Origin: Dickeya aquatica
GTDB taxonomy: Bacteria; Pseudomonadota; Gammaproteobacteria; Enterobacterales; Enterobacteriaceae
Direction of reading: 5' to 3'
DNA: 64,000 nt
Assembly: GCF_900095885.1 (NCBI RefSeq)
Contig: NZ_LT615367.1
Coordinates: 2,604,001 to 2,668,000 of the forward strand
The position numbers were made by a program, and so were the translations under genes. Under the pieces are notes generated by a model. That model was given only the letters and a program-made list of their open reading frames with translations, did no database searches and had not been told where the DNA came from. Shown here in pieces: positions 18,386 through 31,842 of the stretch. Within the stretch, counting starts at the first letter, position 1. The number at the start of each line of letters is the position of its first letter.

Positions 18386-18466
18386 TTCACCCGGTTTATC
18401 ATCAATGGTCATGACTCAGCGGTAGCTCGAACGCGTTTCACTCTGCCGACATGACACTAGCGTTAT

Positions 18467-18495
18467 CAAACACCCGGTTCGCCGGGTGTTTGTTT
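18467..18495 (+). terminator. Rho-independent terminator after asr
   Basis: A perfect 11-bp stem CAAACACCCGG / CCGGGTGTTTG closes a TTCG tetraloop and is followed by a short T-rich tail. It lies between asr and ydgU, so it may attenuate rather than fully block read-through. Confidence 0.85.
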
Positions 18496-18511
18496 CATGG
18501 GGGACTGAATA

Positions 18512-18592
18512 ATGCTGCGGCGTTACTCATTCGAAATAGTGCTGTCCTTCCTGCTCATCTGTGCGCTGGTCACAGTCGTGTTTTTCCTGTAA
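18512..18592 (+). CDS. ydgU: Small single-helix membrane protein, YdgU-like
   Basis: A 26-aa ORF starting MLRRYSFEIVLSF and ending VVFFL: a short basic N-terminus followed by one hydrophobic helix. GGGGGA lies 8 nt before the ATG. In E. coli the small protein gene ydgU lies between asr and ydgD, and this gene has the same position and design. The assignment rests on synteny and general shape, not on an alignment. Its role is unknown. Confidence 0.7.
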   Translation: MLRRYSFEIVLSFLLICALVTVVFFL

Positions 18593-18753
18593 CTGGATGC
18601 ACGCACTGGCGCACCCAAACCGGGTCTTCAATTCATCAGACCAACACGAGCCTGACAAACCAGCCCTTTTCTTTGCCTGATTCAGGCAGGTTGCGTGAAT
18701 ACCGGATTGATGACTCAATATGCGGTATCTCATTTTTTAAAGGCTCGTTCTTC

Positions 18754-19578
18754 ATGCGTATATCTGCCTGGCTGTTGTGCTCCTTAACCACGCTAACCCC
18801 TGCCGTCTGGGCCGACAGCGCCCCGTCGTCAACCATGACGGAACAAGAAAAACAGACCCTGTTTTTTAATCATGACGATCGTGACCCGGTGGCAGATACC
18901 ACCCAATGGCCCTGGCAGGCAATCGGTCAACTGGAAACCACCAGCGGCAATCTGTGTACCGCAACATTGATTTCGCCCCACCTGGCACTCACCGCCGGTC
19001 ACTGTCTTGTGACGCCGCCCGGTGTGCCGGATAAACCGGTTGCCCTGCGTTTTATGGCAACTGAACAGGGGTGGAAATATGAAACCAGCCACATCAGCGC
19101 ACTGTCGAATAAAAAGCTCGGCAAAATGCTCAAAGCCGATGGCGAGGGCTGGATAGTGCCGCCCAAGGCCGCACCGTGGGATTTTGCCTTAATTCACCTC
19201 AAAGACACCCCGCCGGGCATTCGCCCCTTACCGCTTTGGCAGGGAACGCAGGATGAACTCAAAGCCGCACTGGCACAGGCAGAACAGCGCGTGACTCAGG
19301 CCGGCTATCCTGAAGATCACCAAGATGAGCTGTATCGTCATCAGAATTGCCTGATAACCGGCTGGGTAGATGAATCGGTATTGGCGCACCAGTGTGACAC
19401 CTTACCCGGTGATAGCGGCTCGCCGCTGTTGCTGAAAACGGCCGGAAATTGGGTGCTCATTGGTGTGCAAAGCTCCGCCCCGGATGCCAGCGAGCGCAAC
19501 GAAGACGACAACCGCGCTGTCGCAGTGAGCGCGATTTATCACTCGTTGGAAGCGATGTCGAAAGGTATCGGGCGGTAA
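18754..19578 (+). CDS. ydgD: Trypsin-like serine protease, YdgD family
   Basis: 274 aa from the ATG at 18754 (E. coli YdgD is 273 aa). The signal peptide is about residues 1-20 (ending AVWA). The S1 catalytic triad is complete: H83 in LTAGHC, D143 in WDFALIHL and S221 in PGDSGSP. The protein is therefore likely an active exported endopeptidase in the periplasm; its substrate is unknown. Longer in-frame starts reach into the asr terminator region and were rejected. The neighbourhood asr-ydgU-ydgD matches E. coli. Confidence 0.88.
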   Translation: MRISAWLLCSLTTLTPAVWADSAPSSTMTEQEKQTLFFNHDDRDPVADTTQWPWQAIGQLETTSGNLCTATLISPHLALTAGHCLVTPPGVPDKPVALRFMATEQGWKYETSHISALSNKKLGKMLKADGEGWIVPPKAAPWDFALIHLKDTPPGIRPLPLWQGTQDELKAALAQAEQRVTQAGYPEDHQDELYRHQNCLITGWVDESVLAHQCDTLPGDSGSPLLLKTAGNWVLIGVQSSAPDASERNEDDNRAVAVSAIYHSLEAMSKGIGR

Positions 19579-19661
19579 ATACCCGCCTGACATAGCACAC
19601 TCTCACGAGGGCAGACCGCTACCGGCGCACGTCCGGCCGATAGCGGCAAACCGCCCGTGCA

Positions 19662-24492
<4,831 letters not shown>

Positions 24493-24512
24493 TCGCGCCT
24501 TGCTGATCACAT

Positions 24513-24548
24513 TCCGGCCGTACCCCTTGGGTGCGGCCGAATTGTTTT
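24513..24548 (+). terminator. Rho-independent terminator after azoR
   Basis: CGGCCG (24515-24520) pairs with CGGCCG (24534-24539), extended inward by further pairs, and is followed by attgttttt. Confidence 0.8.
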
Positions 24549-24969
24549 TCGCAGGATAACCGCGCAACACCAACCCGTTCGGCCTTCCCCGTTTAATATT
24601 CCAGTCGCACGTCTCAAATAGCACACCTCAGCAACCGTGCGCTCTCTTCAATACTCGTGATGTTTGAAACAAGATTTTTCTGCCGCCGCGTTGCCATTCA
24701 GTGCGCAATTTAATAAATATTGCACACCTGTTCACCATTCAGTTCACATTCCACCGCAAAACCCGTACATACCAATTACCTGATTGTGATAAAATTTTTA
24801 CATAAATACAGCATTGCGTGATGCACGATGACCGGCAAACACGGTGCCATTGTTATGCCAGGCATTACACATCGCCAGATAACGCTGTGATTCACAACCA
24901 TCAGATTTGGTTGATTATTCAAACAATACGAACCTGCTCTCCCCTTCAATATCGCAAAAGGGATACGTC
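24549..24969. other. Intergenic region upstream of the second aer-like gene
   Basis: About 420 bases without a supportable gene. The last part holds the ribosome binding site AAGGG ahead of the ATG at 24970. No convincing sigma-28 promoter was found. Confidence 0.4.
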
Positions 24970-26523
24970 ATGCGTAAAAATTATCCTGTCAGTCAACGTC
25001 AGTATTCGCTGGATGCCAGAACCAAACTGATGTCGGTAACGACACCTGACAGTCACATCACCTACGCCAATACCGATTTCATCACCGTCAGCGGCTATGA
25101 GCCGGAAGAGTTGATGAATCAGCCACACAATATTATCCGTCACCCGGATATGCCGCCGTCAGCCTTTGCCGATATGTGGAATACGCTAAAAGCGGGCAAG
25201 ATCTGGTGTGGCGTGGTGAAGAACCGTCGCAAAAATGGCGACCATTACTGGGTACGCTCCAGCACCACGCCTCTTAAGCGCGAGGGCAAACTGATAGGCT
25301 ATATGTCGGTGCGCACCGCCGCCACGGCCGATGAAATCGACCAGGCGCAGGCGCTGTACGATAAAGTCAACACAGGCCAGCTCAGGCACCAGGCTTTTCA
25401 CCACGGCCTGCTGGTGTATACCGGGCCGCTAAAATGGCTCAGCATGTTCAAAACCATGGCGTTACGCTGGCGCATCCGCAGTTACTTCGGGCTGTTAGGA
25501 TTACTGCCGCTGGCCATTGCCTTTGCTTTGTTGCCTAAATCCGCACTGGTCTGGAGCCTGTTTGCCACTCTGATGGCCTGTGCTGGCCTGCTGTGTGAGC
25601 TATTGGTACTGCATGTGGCTAAACCGACAGAGCAGGTTTTGGCACAAGCAATGCGTTCCGCCTCAGGTCAGGCCAACAGTTTGGCCGCGCTGAATCGAGC
25701 CGATGAAATCGGCATGCTGATGCGCGCCGTTAATCAGTCCGGCATGAATTTCCGAACCTTTGTTGATGATGTCAATATCAATCTGCAAGAGCTGAAAGGG
25801 GCCTGCGGTGAAATTGCCCAGGGGAACCACATTCTGGCCGAGTGTTGTGAAAAAACCGAAGAGAGCCTGCAACAGACGGCCGCGTCCGTCGAACAACTCA
25901 ATGCCACCATTAAAACGAATGCCGATGCCTCCCTGCGTGCCTCGCAATATGCCGAGGATGTGAATCAGGTGGTGAATGTCGGTGAGCAGGCGGTCAGCGA
26001 GGTGGCCAGCACCATGGAAGCCATCACCCGGGCCAGTGAGCGCATCACCGATATCATTAGTGTGCTGGATAATTTATCCTTCCAGACCAACATCCTGGCG
26101 ATTAATGCGGCGGTGGAAGCCGCACATGCCGGTGAACAGGGGAAAAGCTTTGCGGTGGTGGCAAGCGAGGTGCGCTCGCTGGCGCAACGTAGCGCCGCCT
26201 CAGCCAAAGACATTGCCGGGCTTATCGACAACACGCTGGCCAGCATTCGCACCGGCGATCAGCAAGTTTCACACACCAACCGCTCGATGAACAATATTCT
26301 GGTGAAAGTGCAGGAAGTGACGCATCTGATGAACGATATCAGCCAGGCCACCAAAGAGCAGTCGCAGGGGTTGCAGCAGATTAACGACGCCGTTACCCGT
26401 ATCGATGAGTTGACTCACCAAAATACCGCGCTGGCCAGCCAGTCGCACTCAGCCACCGATCATCTGCAACAACAGATAGCCACGATGGCGCAGGCGGTCT
26501 CGGTGTTTAGCGCATCCCGATAA
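24970..26523 (+). CDS. Second Aer-type PAS chemoreceptor
   Basis: 517 aa from the ATG at 24970, where the Aer-like N-terminus (MRKNYPVSQRQYSLD) begins; the longer frame from 24907 lacks a ribosome binding site. The PAS domain keeps PHNIIRHPDMP (52-62) and NRRKNGDHYWVR. Membrane segments lie at about 172-215. The MCP tip is near 370-410 with AINAAVEAAHAGEQGKSFAV, where the first receptor has AARAGEQGKGFAV. It is a paralogue of 1780-3327 and probably also senses redox state or PAS ligands and signals to CheA; the two may differ in specificity. Confidence 0.9.
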   Translation: MRKNYPVSQRQYSLDARTKLMSVTTPDSHITYANTDFITVSGYEPEELMNQPHNIIRHPDMPPSAFADMWNTLKAGKIWCGVVKNRRKNGDHYWVRSSTTPLKREGKLIGYMSVRTAATADEIDQAQALYDKVNTGQLRHQAFHHGLLVYTGPLKWLSMFKTMALRWRIRSYFGLLGLLPLAIAFALLPKSALVWSLFATLMACAGLLCELLVLHVAKPTEQVLAQAMRSASGQANSLAALNRADEIGMLMRAVNQSGMNFRTFVDDVNINLQELKGACGEIAQGNHILAECCEKTEESLQQTAASVEQLNATIKTNADASLRASQYAEDVNQVVNVGEQAVSEVASTMEAITRASERITDIISVLDNLSFQTNILAINAAVEAAHAGEQGKSFAVVASEVRSLAQRSAASAKDIAGLIDNTLASIRTGDQQVSHTNRSMNNILVKVQEVTHLMNDISQATKEQSQGLQQINDAVTRIDELTHQNTALASQSHSATDHLQQQIATMAQAVSVFSASR

Positions 26524-26531
26524 CCCGCCAC

Positions 26532-26568
26532 TGACAGCCCGGCTTCTCTTGCCGCCGCCGGGCTGTCA
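26532..26568 (+). terminator. Hairpin after the second aer-like gene
   Basis: A perfect 12-bp inverted repeat TGACAGCCCGGC / GCCGGGCTGTCA closely follows the stop codon. The T tract is weak. Confidence 0.55.
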
Positions 26569-26726
26569 GCCATGCTTCTGTCGCAAGTTTTTCGCTATCA
26601 ATGCGCCTATTTTCTGATGATTTACGCTAACAGTTTGTCTGCTTAGGGTTTTCTGCTAGCTTAATCGGGCTGCGCGTTTTTGCCGTGATGGCAAGCGTGG
26701 CTGACCATACCTGTGGAGAAACAATC

Positions 26727-27719
26727 ATGAAGCTGGCAATTTACAGTACCAAACAGTATGACCGCAAATACCTTGAGCAGGTAAACCAACAGTTCGGCTA
26801 CGAGCTGGAGTTTTTTGATTTCATGCTCAGCCCGCGCACCGTCAAGATGGCAGCAGGGTGTGATGCTGTCTGTATCTTTGTGAACGATGACGCCGGACGC
26901 GACGTGCTCACCGAACTGGCAAACAACGGCATCAAGATACTGGCCTTGCGCTGTGCTGGCTTTAATAACGTTGACCTGGACGCCGCCCGCGAGCTGGGTA
27001 TTCAGGTGGTGCGGGTTCCGGCTTACTCGCCTGAGGCAGTGGCGGAACACGCCGTTGGCATGATGATGAGCCTGAACCGGCGCATCCACCGTGCCTATCA
27101 GCGCACCCGCGACGCCAATTTCTCTCTCGAGGGATTGATTGGTTTTAACATGTACCAGCGCACCGCCGGGGTGATCGGCACCGGTAAAATCGGTATCGCT
27201 ACGCTGCGCATCCTCAAAGGATTTGGCATGAAACTGCTGGCACATGATCCCTACCCGAACCCGCAAGCGCTTGAATTGGGTGCGCAATATGTTGACCTCA
27301 ATACGCTGTATGCCGCTGCCGATGTCATTTCCCTGCACTGCCCGCTGACGCCGGAAAACCACCATCTGCTCAACCGGGAGGCATTCGGGCGCATGAAAAA
27401 CGGCGTAATGATCGTCAATACCAGCCGCGGTGGCCTGATTGATTCGCAGGCGGCCATCGATGCACTCAAGCAGCAAAAGATTGGTTCACTGGGGATGGAT
27501 GTTTACGAAAACGAGCGCGATCTGTTCTTTAGCGATAAATCTAACGACGTGATCCAGGATGACGTTTTCCGCCGTTTATCTGCCTGCCACAATGTGCTGT
27601 TTACCGGCCATCAGGCCTTTTTGACCGAAGAGGCGCTGACCAGCATTTCACACACGACGTTGCAAAATATCCGTCAACTGATGGCAGGCGAAACCTGCCC
27701 TAATCAGGTCACCGGGTAA
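26727..27719 (+). CDS. ldhA: Fermentative NAD-dependent D-lactate dehydrogenase
   Basis: 330 aa (E. coli LdhA is 329). It reduces pyruvate to D-lactate with NADH in the cytosol. The Rossmann NAD site GTGKIG is at about 152-157. The catalytic region shows NTSRGGLID (Arg), YENERD (Glu) and GHQAFLT (His). The ATG at 26727 has GGAG upstream; an extension to 26685 has no support. Confidence 0.95.
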   Translation: MKLAIYSTKQYDRKYLEQVNQQFGYELEFFDFMLSPRTVKMAAGCDAVCIFVNDDAGRDVLTELANNGIKILALRCAGFNNVDLDAARELGIQVVRVPAYSPEAVAEHAVGMMMSLNRRIHRAYQRTRDANFSLEGLIGFNMYQRTAGVIGTGKIGIATLRILKGFGMKLLAHDPYPNPQALELGAQYVDLNTLYAAADVISLHCPLTPENHHLLNREAFGRMKNGVMIVNTSRGGLIDSQAAIDALKQQKIGSLGMDVYENERDLFFSDKSNDVIQDDVFRRLSACHNVLFTGHQAFLTEEALTSISHTTLQNIRQLMAGETCPNQVTG

Positions 27720-27728
27720 CGGGCGTTG

Positions 27729-27749
27729 GCGGTGGCCTGTTGCCACCGC
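27729..27749 (+). terminator. Hairpin between ldhA and the convergent lipoprotein gene
   Basis: GCGGTGGC (27729-27736) pairs with GCCACCGC (27742-27749) around a CTGTT loop. It lacks a T tract on either strand. Confidence 0.45.
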
Positions 27750-27804
27750 TAAACGGTTATTCACCACGCACCACTAGGCACGTTGCTGGCCCTGCCTGCG
27801 TCAC

Positions 27805-28080
27805 TCAACCCGCCGGGCAGCGGCCATTCAGCAGTGCGGTTTCATCACAGCGCTTGCCGTTTGCCAGCAGGCATGTGCCAATGCTGGCTCCGCTTAGCTG
27901 ACGCGATAACCCCATGCGCCCGCCAGCCAGCATACAGTTTACTTCTGCGGGAGTTCCCTGCCCTTGGAAGGCGCGCGGTGCTGTCACCGTGGCGCGACTT
28001 TGCCCTTTGTCCACCGGCTCGCTACTGCAAGCTACCAACATCATTGCGGCTGTTGTTATCAGCCATTGCGGCAACGTCAT
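27805..28080 (-). CDS. DUF333 lipoprotein, YdbJ-like
   Basis: 91 aa with a lipobox LVAC at about residues 15-18, so it is probably lipid-anchored at Cys18. The rest fits DUF333: NCMLAGGR, then GTCLLANGKRCDE and a final GRC, with spaced cysteines that could form disulfides in the periplasm. In E. coli the DUF333 lipoprotein gene ydbJ lies close to ldhA, which supports the assignment, although here the gene is convergent with ldhA and no hslJ is present. AGGTGA lies upstream of the ATG. Function unknown. Confidence 0.8.
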   Translation of the reverse strand: MTLPQWLITTAAMMLVACSSEPVDKGQSRATVTAPRAFQGQGTPAEVNCMLAGGRMGLSRQLSGASIGTCLLANGKRCDETALLNGRCPAG

Positions 28081-28214
28081 GATGTCACCTGCTCCTGAGT
28101 CTTATTATGAGTTTCCAAACATGCTGTGTCGTAAGATATTTGTCCCGCTATCGAAAGCACGAAGCTGACGGGTTCGGCGGGTGCAATGCCACCATCCCCG
28201 TTAGCCCATTCCGG

Positions 28215-28712
28215 TTAGCGGTCTTCTATCGAATGCATTTCGACTTTCTGCTCCAGCGACGCTTCAACCTTGATATCATCGGTGAGTGTCAGCAAGGTTT
28301 TTTTACCGGGCGTCACTTCCACGCTACGCTGAGGAATAAGGAACTGGCGCACGCTCTCACCTTCAACCATATCCTTGCCATTCTCGACGCCGTGCTGCGC
28401 CCGCAGCAGATAATTCACCGCACCGTTATACGTTATCCGATAACCGTTACTTGAGGGCTCAACCCGGTAAGTCAGCGTGATTTTCGGCAACGCCGCACGG
28501 TACGTGCCACGGATTTCATCCCAGCGGGCAGGATTCCCCGACAAATACACGTTCTCCACCCAATTGGTGTTTTTCTGCAACACATGGGCAGTGGTGTAAG
28601 AAAAATAGTAAGGCGAAACAAAGGTACTGCTCAGGCTGGTCGTTTTCGTGCTAAACACGGAACAGCCTGACAACATCGCCGTGGCCACCACGGCCAAAAG
28701 CAATTTTTTCAT
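28215..28712 (-). CDS. Lipoprotein of unknown family, paralogue of the prophage lipoprotein
   Basis: 165 aa from the ATG at 28712. The signal peptide MKKLLLAVVATAMLSGC ends in a lipobox with Cys17. The mature part is mostly beta-like and includes EIRGTYRAALPKITLTYRV and YRITYNGAVNYL. The protein encoded at 38351-38839 inside the prophage shares IRGTYRA, PK(I/V)T, RITY.G and NYL in the same order, so the two are related. This copy lies between the ldhA/DUF333 genes and the prophage edge. Function unknown. A longer start at 28745 would add residues before the signal peptide. Confidence 0.8.
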   Translation of the reverse strand: MKKLLLAVVATAMLSGCSVFSTKTTSLSSTFVSPYYFSYTTAHVLQKNTNWVENVYLSGNPARWDEIRGTYRAALPKITLTYRVEPSSNGYRITYNGAVNYLLRAQHGVENGKDMVEGESVRQFLIPQRSVEVTPGKKTLLTLTDDIKVEASLEQKVEMHSIEDR

Positions 28713-29360
28713 GGGTATGGTTCTCTTTTTCACCAACACATTCACCCGGATAAAGGCCCGTCTCCAGCGACAAGGTGCTTGAGTGCGTCACACCCGCCCT
28801 GACTGCGCCCACAGCATAGCAGTGATAGCCCGGTTTGATAGCGGGAAAAAAGGGCCGCTGGCAGGATATTTGTGGCTATCGACACTCGCGCTTTCAGTAT
28901 GCGTATTTCATACTATAACCACATGAAAAACATCGTTCTCTAAGAAGAGAATCTCACAGATACATCACCCTCATCTGATTTCTGCACTGTATTTTCTCGC
29001 AGGCAGGCACTCTCGCAGGCCTCGCTGTTGTTAACCGTAGCCAAGCTTTCGCTTGCCATGTGGCCTGCCACGCACTTAATGGTACACTTAGCCCCCAGCA
29101 ATGCTGGAGCACCGGCCCCATGAACACGAGTTACCGTTAAATGTCAGAAAATCAATCTGTTACACCTAAACAGCAGTACAATCTCAACAAGTATCATCTT
29201 GAAATATAAATAACTGATAGTTTTAATTTTTATTTATATTTCATGATGTTGCTTTATTATAAGTTCCACCATGAGATACCTTTTACTACACATTTATTGC
29301 CCTTTTTTTGCCCTTTTCTCTTTTTTTGCCTCTAAACTTGCCCCTAAACCAAGAGGAAAT
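28713..29360. other. Presumed host-prophage junction region
   Basis: About 650 bases without a strong gene. Base composition changes from mixed to AT-rich near 29140. No tRNA or tmRNA is visible that could act as the attachment site. It contains the inverted repeat at 29195-29248. The other attachment site lies outside the window, so attL cannot be defined. Confidence 0.4.
29195..29248. repeat. AT-rich 19-bp near-perfect inverted repeat at prophage edge
   Basis: CATCTTGAAATATAAATAA (29195-29213) and its inverted copy (29230-29248) pair at 18 of 19 positions around a 16-nt loop. It could be a bidirectional terminator, a protein-binding operator or part of the attachment region. Confidence 0.7.
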
Positions 29361-29573
29361 ATGTCATCCACTATCTTTATTTTTTGCCTCATTCTGACTG
29401 CCATTATGATGACCATTCACCCCGCTCTTGCCATTCCGTTCGGTGCTGCTGCGCTGATGATAGCGAAGAAATGCCGAATGGATTTGAATAGCGATGGAAG
29501 TATCGTTTTGGGGATTATTGGTTTTATTGCACTTCTGACGCTGGCAATGTGCATCAGGAGCACAATAAGATAA
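29361..29573 (+). CDS. Small two-helix membrane protein at prophage end
   Basis: 70 aa from the ATG at 29361, which has a strong ribosome binding site (AAGAGG). An earlier in-frame ATG at 29271 adds 30 hydrophobic residues but has no binding site. Two hydrophobic segments lie near residues 2-32 and 46-66, with a short KKCRMDLNSDGS loop between. I do not recognise the family. It is on the plus strand, opposite to the late operon, and low in GC, like a moron gene. Confidence 0.6.
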   Translation: MSSTIFIFCLILTAIMMTIHPALAIPFGAAALMIAKKCRMDLNSDGSIVLGIIGFIALLTLAMCIRSTIR

Positions 29574-29635
29574 ACTCTCGGCAGCAACTCACACTGACTT
29601 TCATTAGTGATATAATAATTCACAAGGTAACTAAT

Positions 29636-29878
29636 ATGAATAAACTATTTCACTTGATTCCTGTCATTTTACTAACCTCAGCATGCACCCCGCCAAAGCC
29701 CCCCACATGCTGGGGGAAAATAGAAATAGGCAGGCATATATACGACCAGCCAATATATGAAAAAAGAGCAGGCTTTAAACAGCCAGAATATCTGGTTGGT
29801 GATGCATTTAAATATACATGGGTTGAAGGAAGCAAATTCAAAAATTTATCAGACTGTGAGAACAGATTTCCGCAGTAA
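29636..29878 (+). CDS. Small lipoprotein at prophage end
   Basis: 80 aa from the ATG at 29636, preceded by AAGG. The signal peptide MNKLFHLIPVILLTSAC ends in a lipobox, and the mature part starts with a Pro-rich CTPPKPPTCWGK segment. The middle contains HIYDQPIYEKRAGF and ends with SDCENRFPQ. Family unknown. With 29361-29573 it forms a short plus-strand unit between the last virion gene and the presumed attachment site, where temperate phages often carry lysogenic-conversion genes. Confidence 0.65.
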   Translation: MNKLFHLIPVILLTSACTPPKPPTCWGKIEIGRHIYDQPIYEKRAGFKQPEYLVGDAFKYTWVEGSKFKNLSDCENRFPQ

Positions 29879-29889
29879 TAAATGGTTTA

Positions 29890-30609
29890 TCAGTATCCCG
29901 TAACATCCACAATCATATACTGTGAGTCGGAGCTATTTCGCGTTTGATTAGCTCCGCCACTTTCATACAGTGACTGCTGATAGAGTTCCATATGTCGTGA
30001 CATATTTCCTCCTATACTCGCTATTCTCACCCCGTCATAGTACCATGTTGACATAACTTCACCGCCATTAATTCTTTCTGTGTAAACATACCCTACTTTG
30101 TTCGTGACTGCCGCAAACCGCCTCCCCATTGGCAACCCTCTGACAGAATCTGCACCCACTGGCCCAGATAACTCATCCCAACCTGATGGTGCATAACTCT
30201 CCACTGAATGTACTCGCAAGTATTGATTATCACTGTCAAACGTAACATAACCATCCTTATTTCTGATTATTAACCCACCTGTACCAGACCTCGTTAATAT
30301 CCCGACATCAAAGATATAATAGTCACCAATCACCGCTGAATTAACAGATGATGAATCAACATAAATAATAGTATAGGTATATACATTTCCATTTTTCTTA
30401 ACCGAAAGCAGTGACGCGTGATGACTAGAACAGGATATAGCTAGCAGTGGCGGGAGATTGGATTTTGCATTATAGGTTATAACCATGCAATCACCAATAT
30501 TCACATCCCAATTCATAGTTAGTTGCCCTTTCTGAGATAAATATAAATTAAACACCTCAGAATCGATCAGCGTTATACCGCTGTCGTTTACAACCCGAAC
30601 AAATGCCAT
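29890..30609 (-). CDS. Hypothetical virion-associated protein at the end of the late operon
   Basis: About 239 aa from the ATG at 30609; a longer frame starts at 30639. The protein is beta-rich with no signal peptide, starting MAFVRVVNDSG and ending YMIVDVTGY. It contains Ser/Gly/Tyr-rich strands (VGYVYTERINGGEV). Its opening resembles that of the next protein upstream (MAVFIIRDAAG), so the two may be related minor tail or surface proteins. Its position as the last gene of the right-to-left operon supports a virion role. Function inferred only from location. Confidence 0.65.
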   Translation of the reverse strand: MAFVRVVNDSGITLIDSEVFNLYLSQKGQLTMNWDVNIGDCMVITYNAKSNLPPLLAISCSSHHASLLSVKKNGNVYTYTIIYVDSSSVNSAVIGDYYIFDVGILTRSGTGGLIIRNKDGYVTFDSDNQYLRVHSVESYAPSGWDELSGPVGADSVRGLPMGRRFAAVTNKVGYVYTERINGGEVMSTWYYDGVRIASIGGNMSRHMELYQQSLYESGGANQTRNSSDSQYMIVDVTGY

Positions 30610-30611
30610 TA

Positions 30612-30896
30612 TTAATAAATCCCGTAAACACAGAAGCAACGAACATCCCTGGTCGTTGCCACTGTGATGGTATTCCCGTTAATTACCGCCGAGGGAGGTG
30701 TGCTCCAAACGCCAATATCGAATTTTATTTGCTCTGCCGAGACAGACACCCACAGTCGTCCACCATAAAGATCCGGGATGGTGATGGACTGAGATATTCC
30801 CGGTTCAACCGTAAAATATCCCAATGTTTTTGTAATGCTATTTGACAGATCCAGTACAATATTACCCGCCGCATCCCTGATGATAAAAACTGCCAC
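30612..30896 (-). CDS. Hypothetical small phage structural protein
   Basis: 94 aa, starting MAVFIIRDAAGNIVLDLSNS. It looks beta-rich, with GGRLWVSVSAEQIKFDIGVW in the middle, and resembles small proteins found at the 3' end of late operons in short-tailed lambdoid phages (DUF6453-like, from memory). The stop codon lies just before the start of the next gene. A role in the virion is inferred from context. Confidence 0.65.
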   Translation of the reverse strand: MAVFIIRDAAGNIVLDLSNSITKTLGYFTVEPGISQSITIPDLYGGRLWVSVSAEQIKFDIGVWSTPPSAVINGNTITVATTRDVRCFCVYGIY

Positions 30897-30911
30897 GCCA
30901 ATCCCCCACCT

Positions 30912-31842
30912 TTATCGGTCAAAATACGGATTCACTCTTTCTACTGCCTGCTGATAGAGTGTGTTTCGCTGGGCCATCATGCGGTTAATGCGCTCTCGCT
31001 TCTCGTCTGCCGATAGCGTGCGATCAATACGCACCATCTCGATACGATCATTCAGTTGGCGAACCGCTTTCTGTGTTTCTGTCATCATTTTCCGTTTTGA
31101 TAACAGCCCGGCACTTTCTGTCTTCAGGGTGCTGGCATCATCCTTACGCCCTTGTTCCCGATAGGCATTAATCGTGCGGCTAATCTGATTGGCCTGGTTC
31201 ATCATGCGGTAGAAATCATCGGCGAATTGCGTTGATTTGGCAGGGTCAGAGCCGCGCAGAAACGATTTGATAACCGGCAATTCATCCAGCCGCAGTGCTG
31301 GCGTTTCGCCGGCATCACTGAACTGCCGCGCAACAATATTGGTTGCCCCCAACACATACGCCCCCAGCGTGCCGGTATACCCCTGAACAATATGATCCAG
31401 CATCTTGGGAGACAGCCCGGTCGCCGCGCCGATTTCACGCATCAGTAAGCTGGTTTGGTCATTGTAGCGCGCGGCAGCAATCAGGTTACTGTCTGCCATG
31501 CTCTCGATAGGGCCGCCACGGAAGAAGTCATAATTCACATAGGCTTCTGCCATCGGCTTCACCACCTGTGGGATGGGATTGAATGCCATCGTTTCAAGAA
31601 AATTTCTCGCGATGACTTTGCCGAACTTACCGGGGGAATCTTCACCGCCCAGCATACGCACGAAACGCTCCGACGTTGTGCCAAACATCAGGCCGATTTC
31701 AAAGGGCTTAGGGAAACGAACGTGTTGATCACCTAAAAAGAAATGCCAATAGGCATCTTTATCCCAGTCAGGCAGTTCTTTATAGCGCTTATCGTCCCAG
31801 TTCAGCGCCAGAAGAGCTAAAGACAAACCAGCGATATACCCC
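30912..31842 (-). pseudogene. C-terminal fragment of the giant polyvalent virion protein (after frameshift)
   Basis: The frame encodes about 310 aa, including SLALLALNWDDKRYKE and WHFFLGDQHVRFPKPFE, followed by a helical region. It continues the large protein encoded to the right: adding one G to the run at 31839-31843 joins the two frames as KRGGYIAGLSLALLALNW. No ribosome binding site is seen for an independent start at 31826. The region resembles the LPD38-type domain of large polyvalent phage proteins. Whether this is decay, a sequencing error or a real frameshift site is open. Confidence 0.8.

Noticed and set aside
17690..18412. Long minus-strand open frames across asr, rich in Phe/Leu/Gly or Ala
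   Set aside because: They are mirror images of the 51-bp repeats; the repeat leaves several frames open on both strands. No start site, and composition is purely repeat-driven.
28746..29194. tRNA or other RNA gene as prophage attachment site
   Set aside because: No cloverleaf-like T-loop (GTTCRAN) context or anticodon stem could be found; the attachment site remains undefined.
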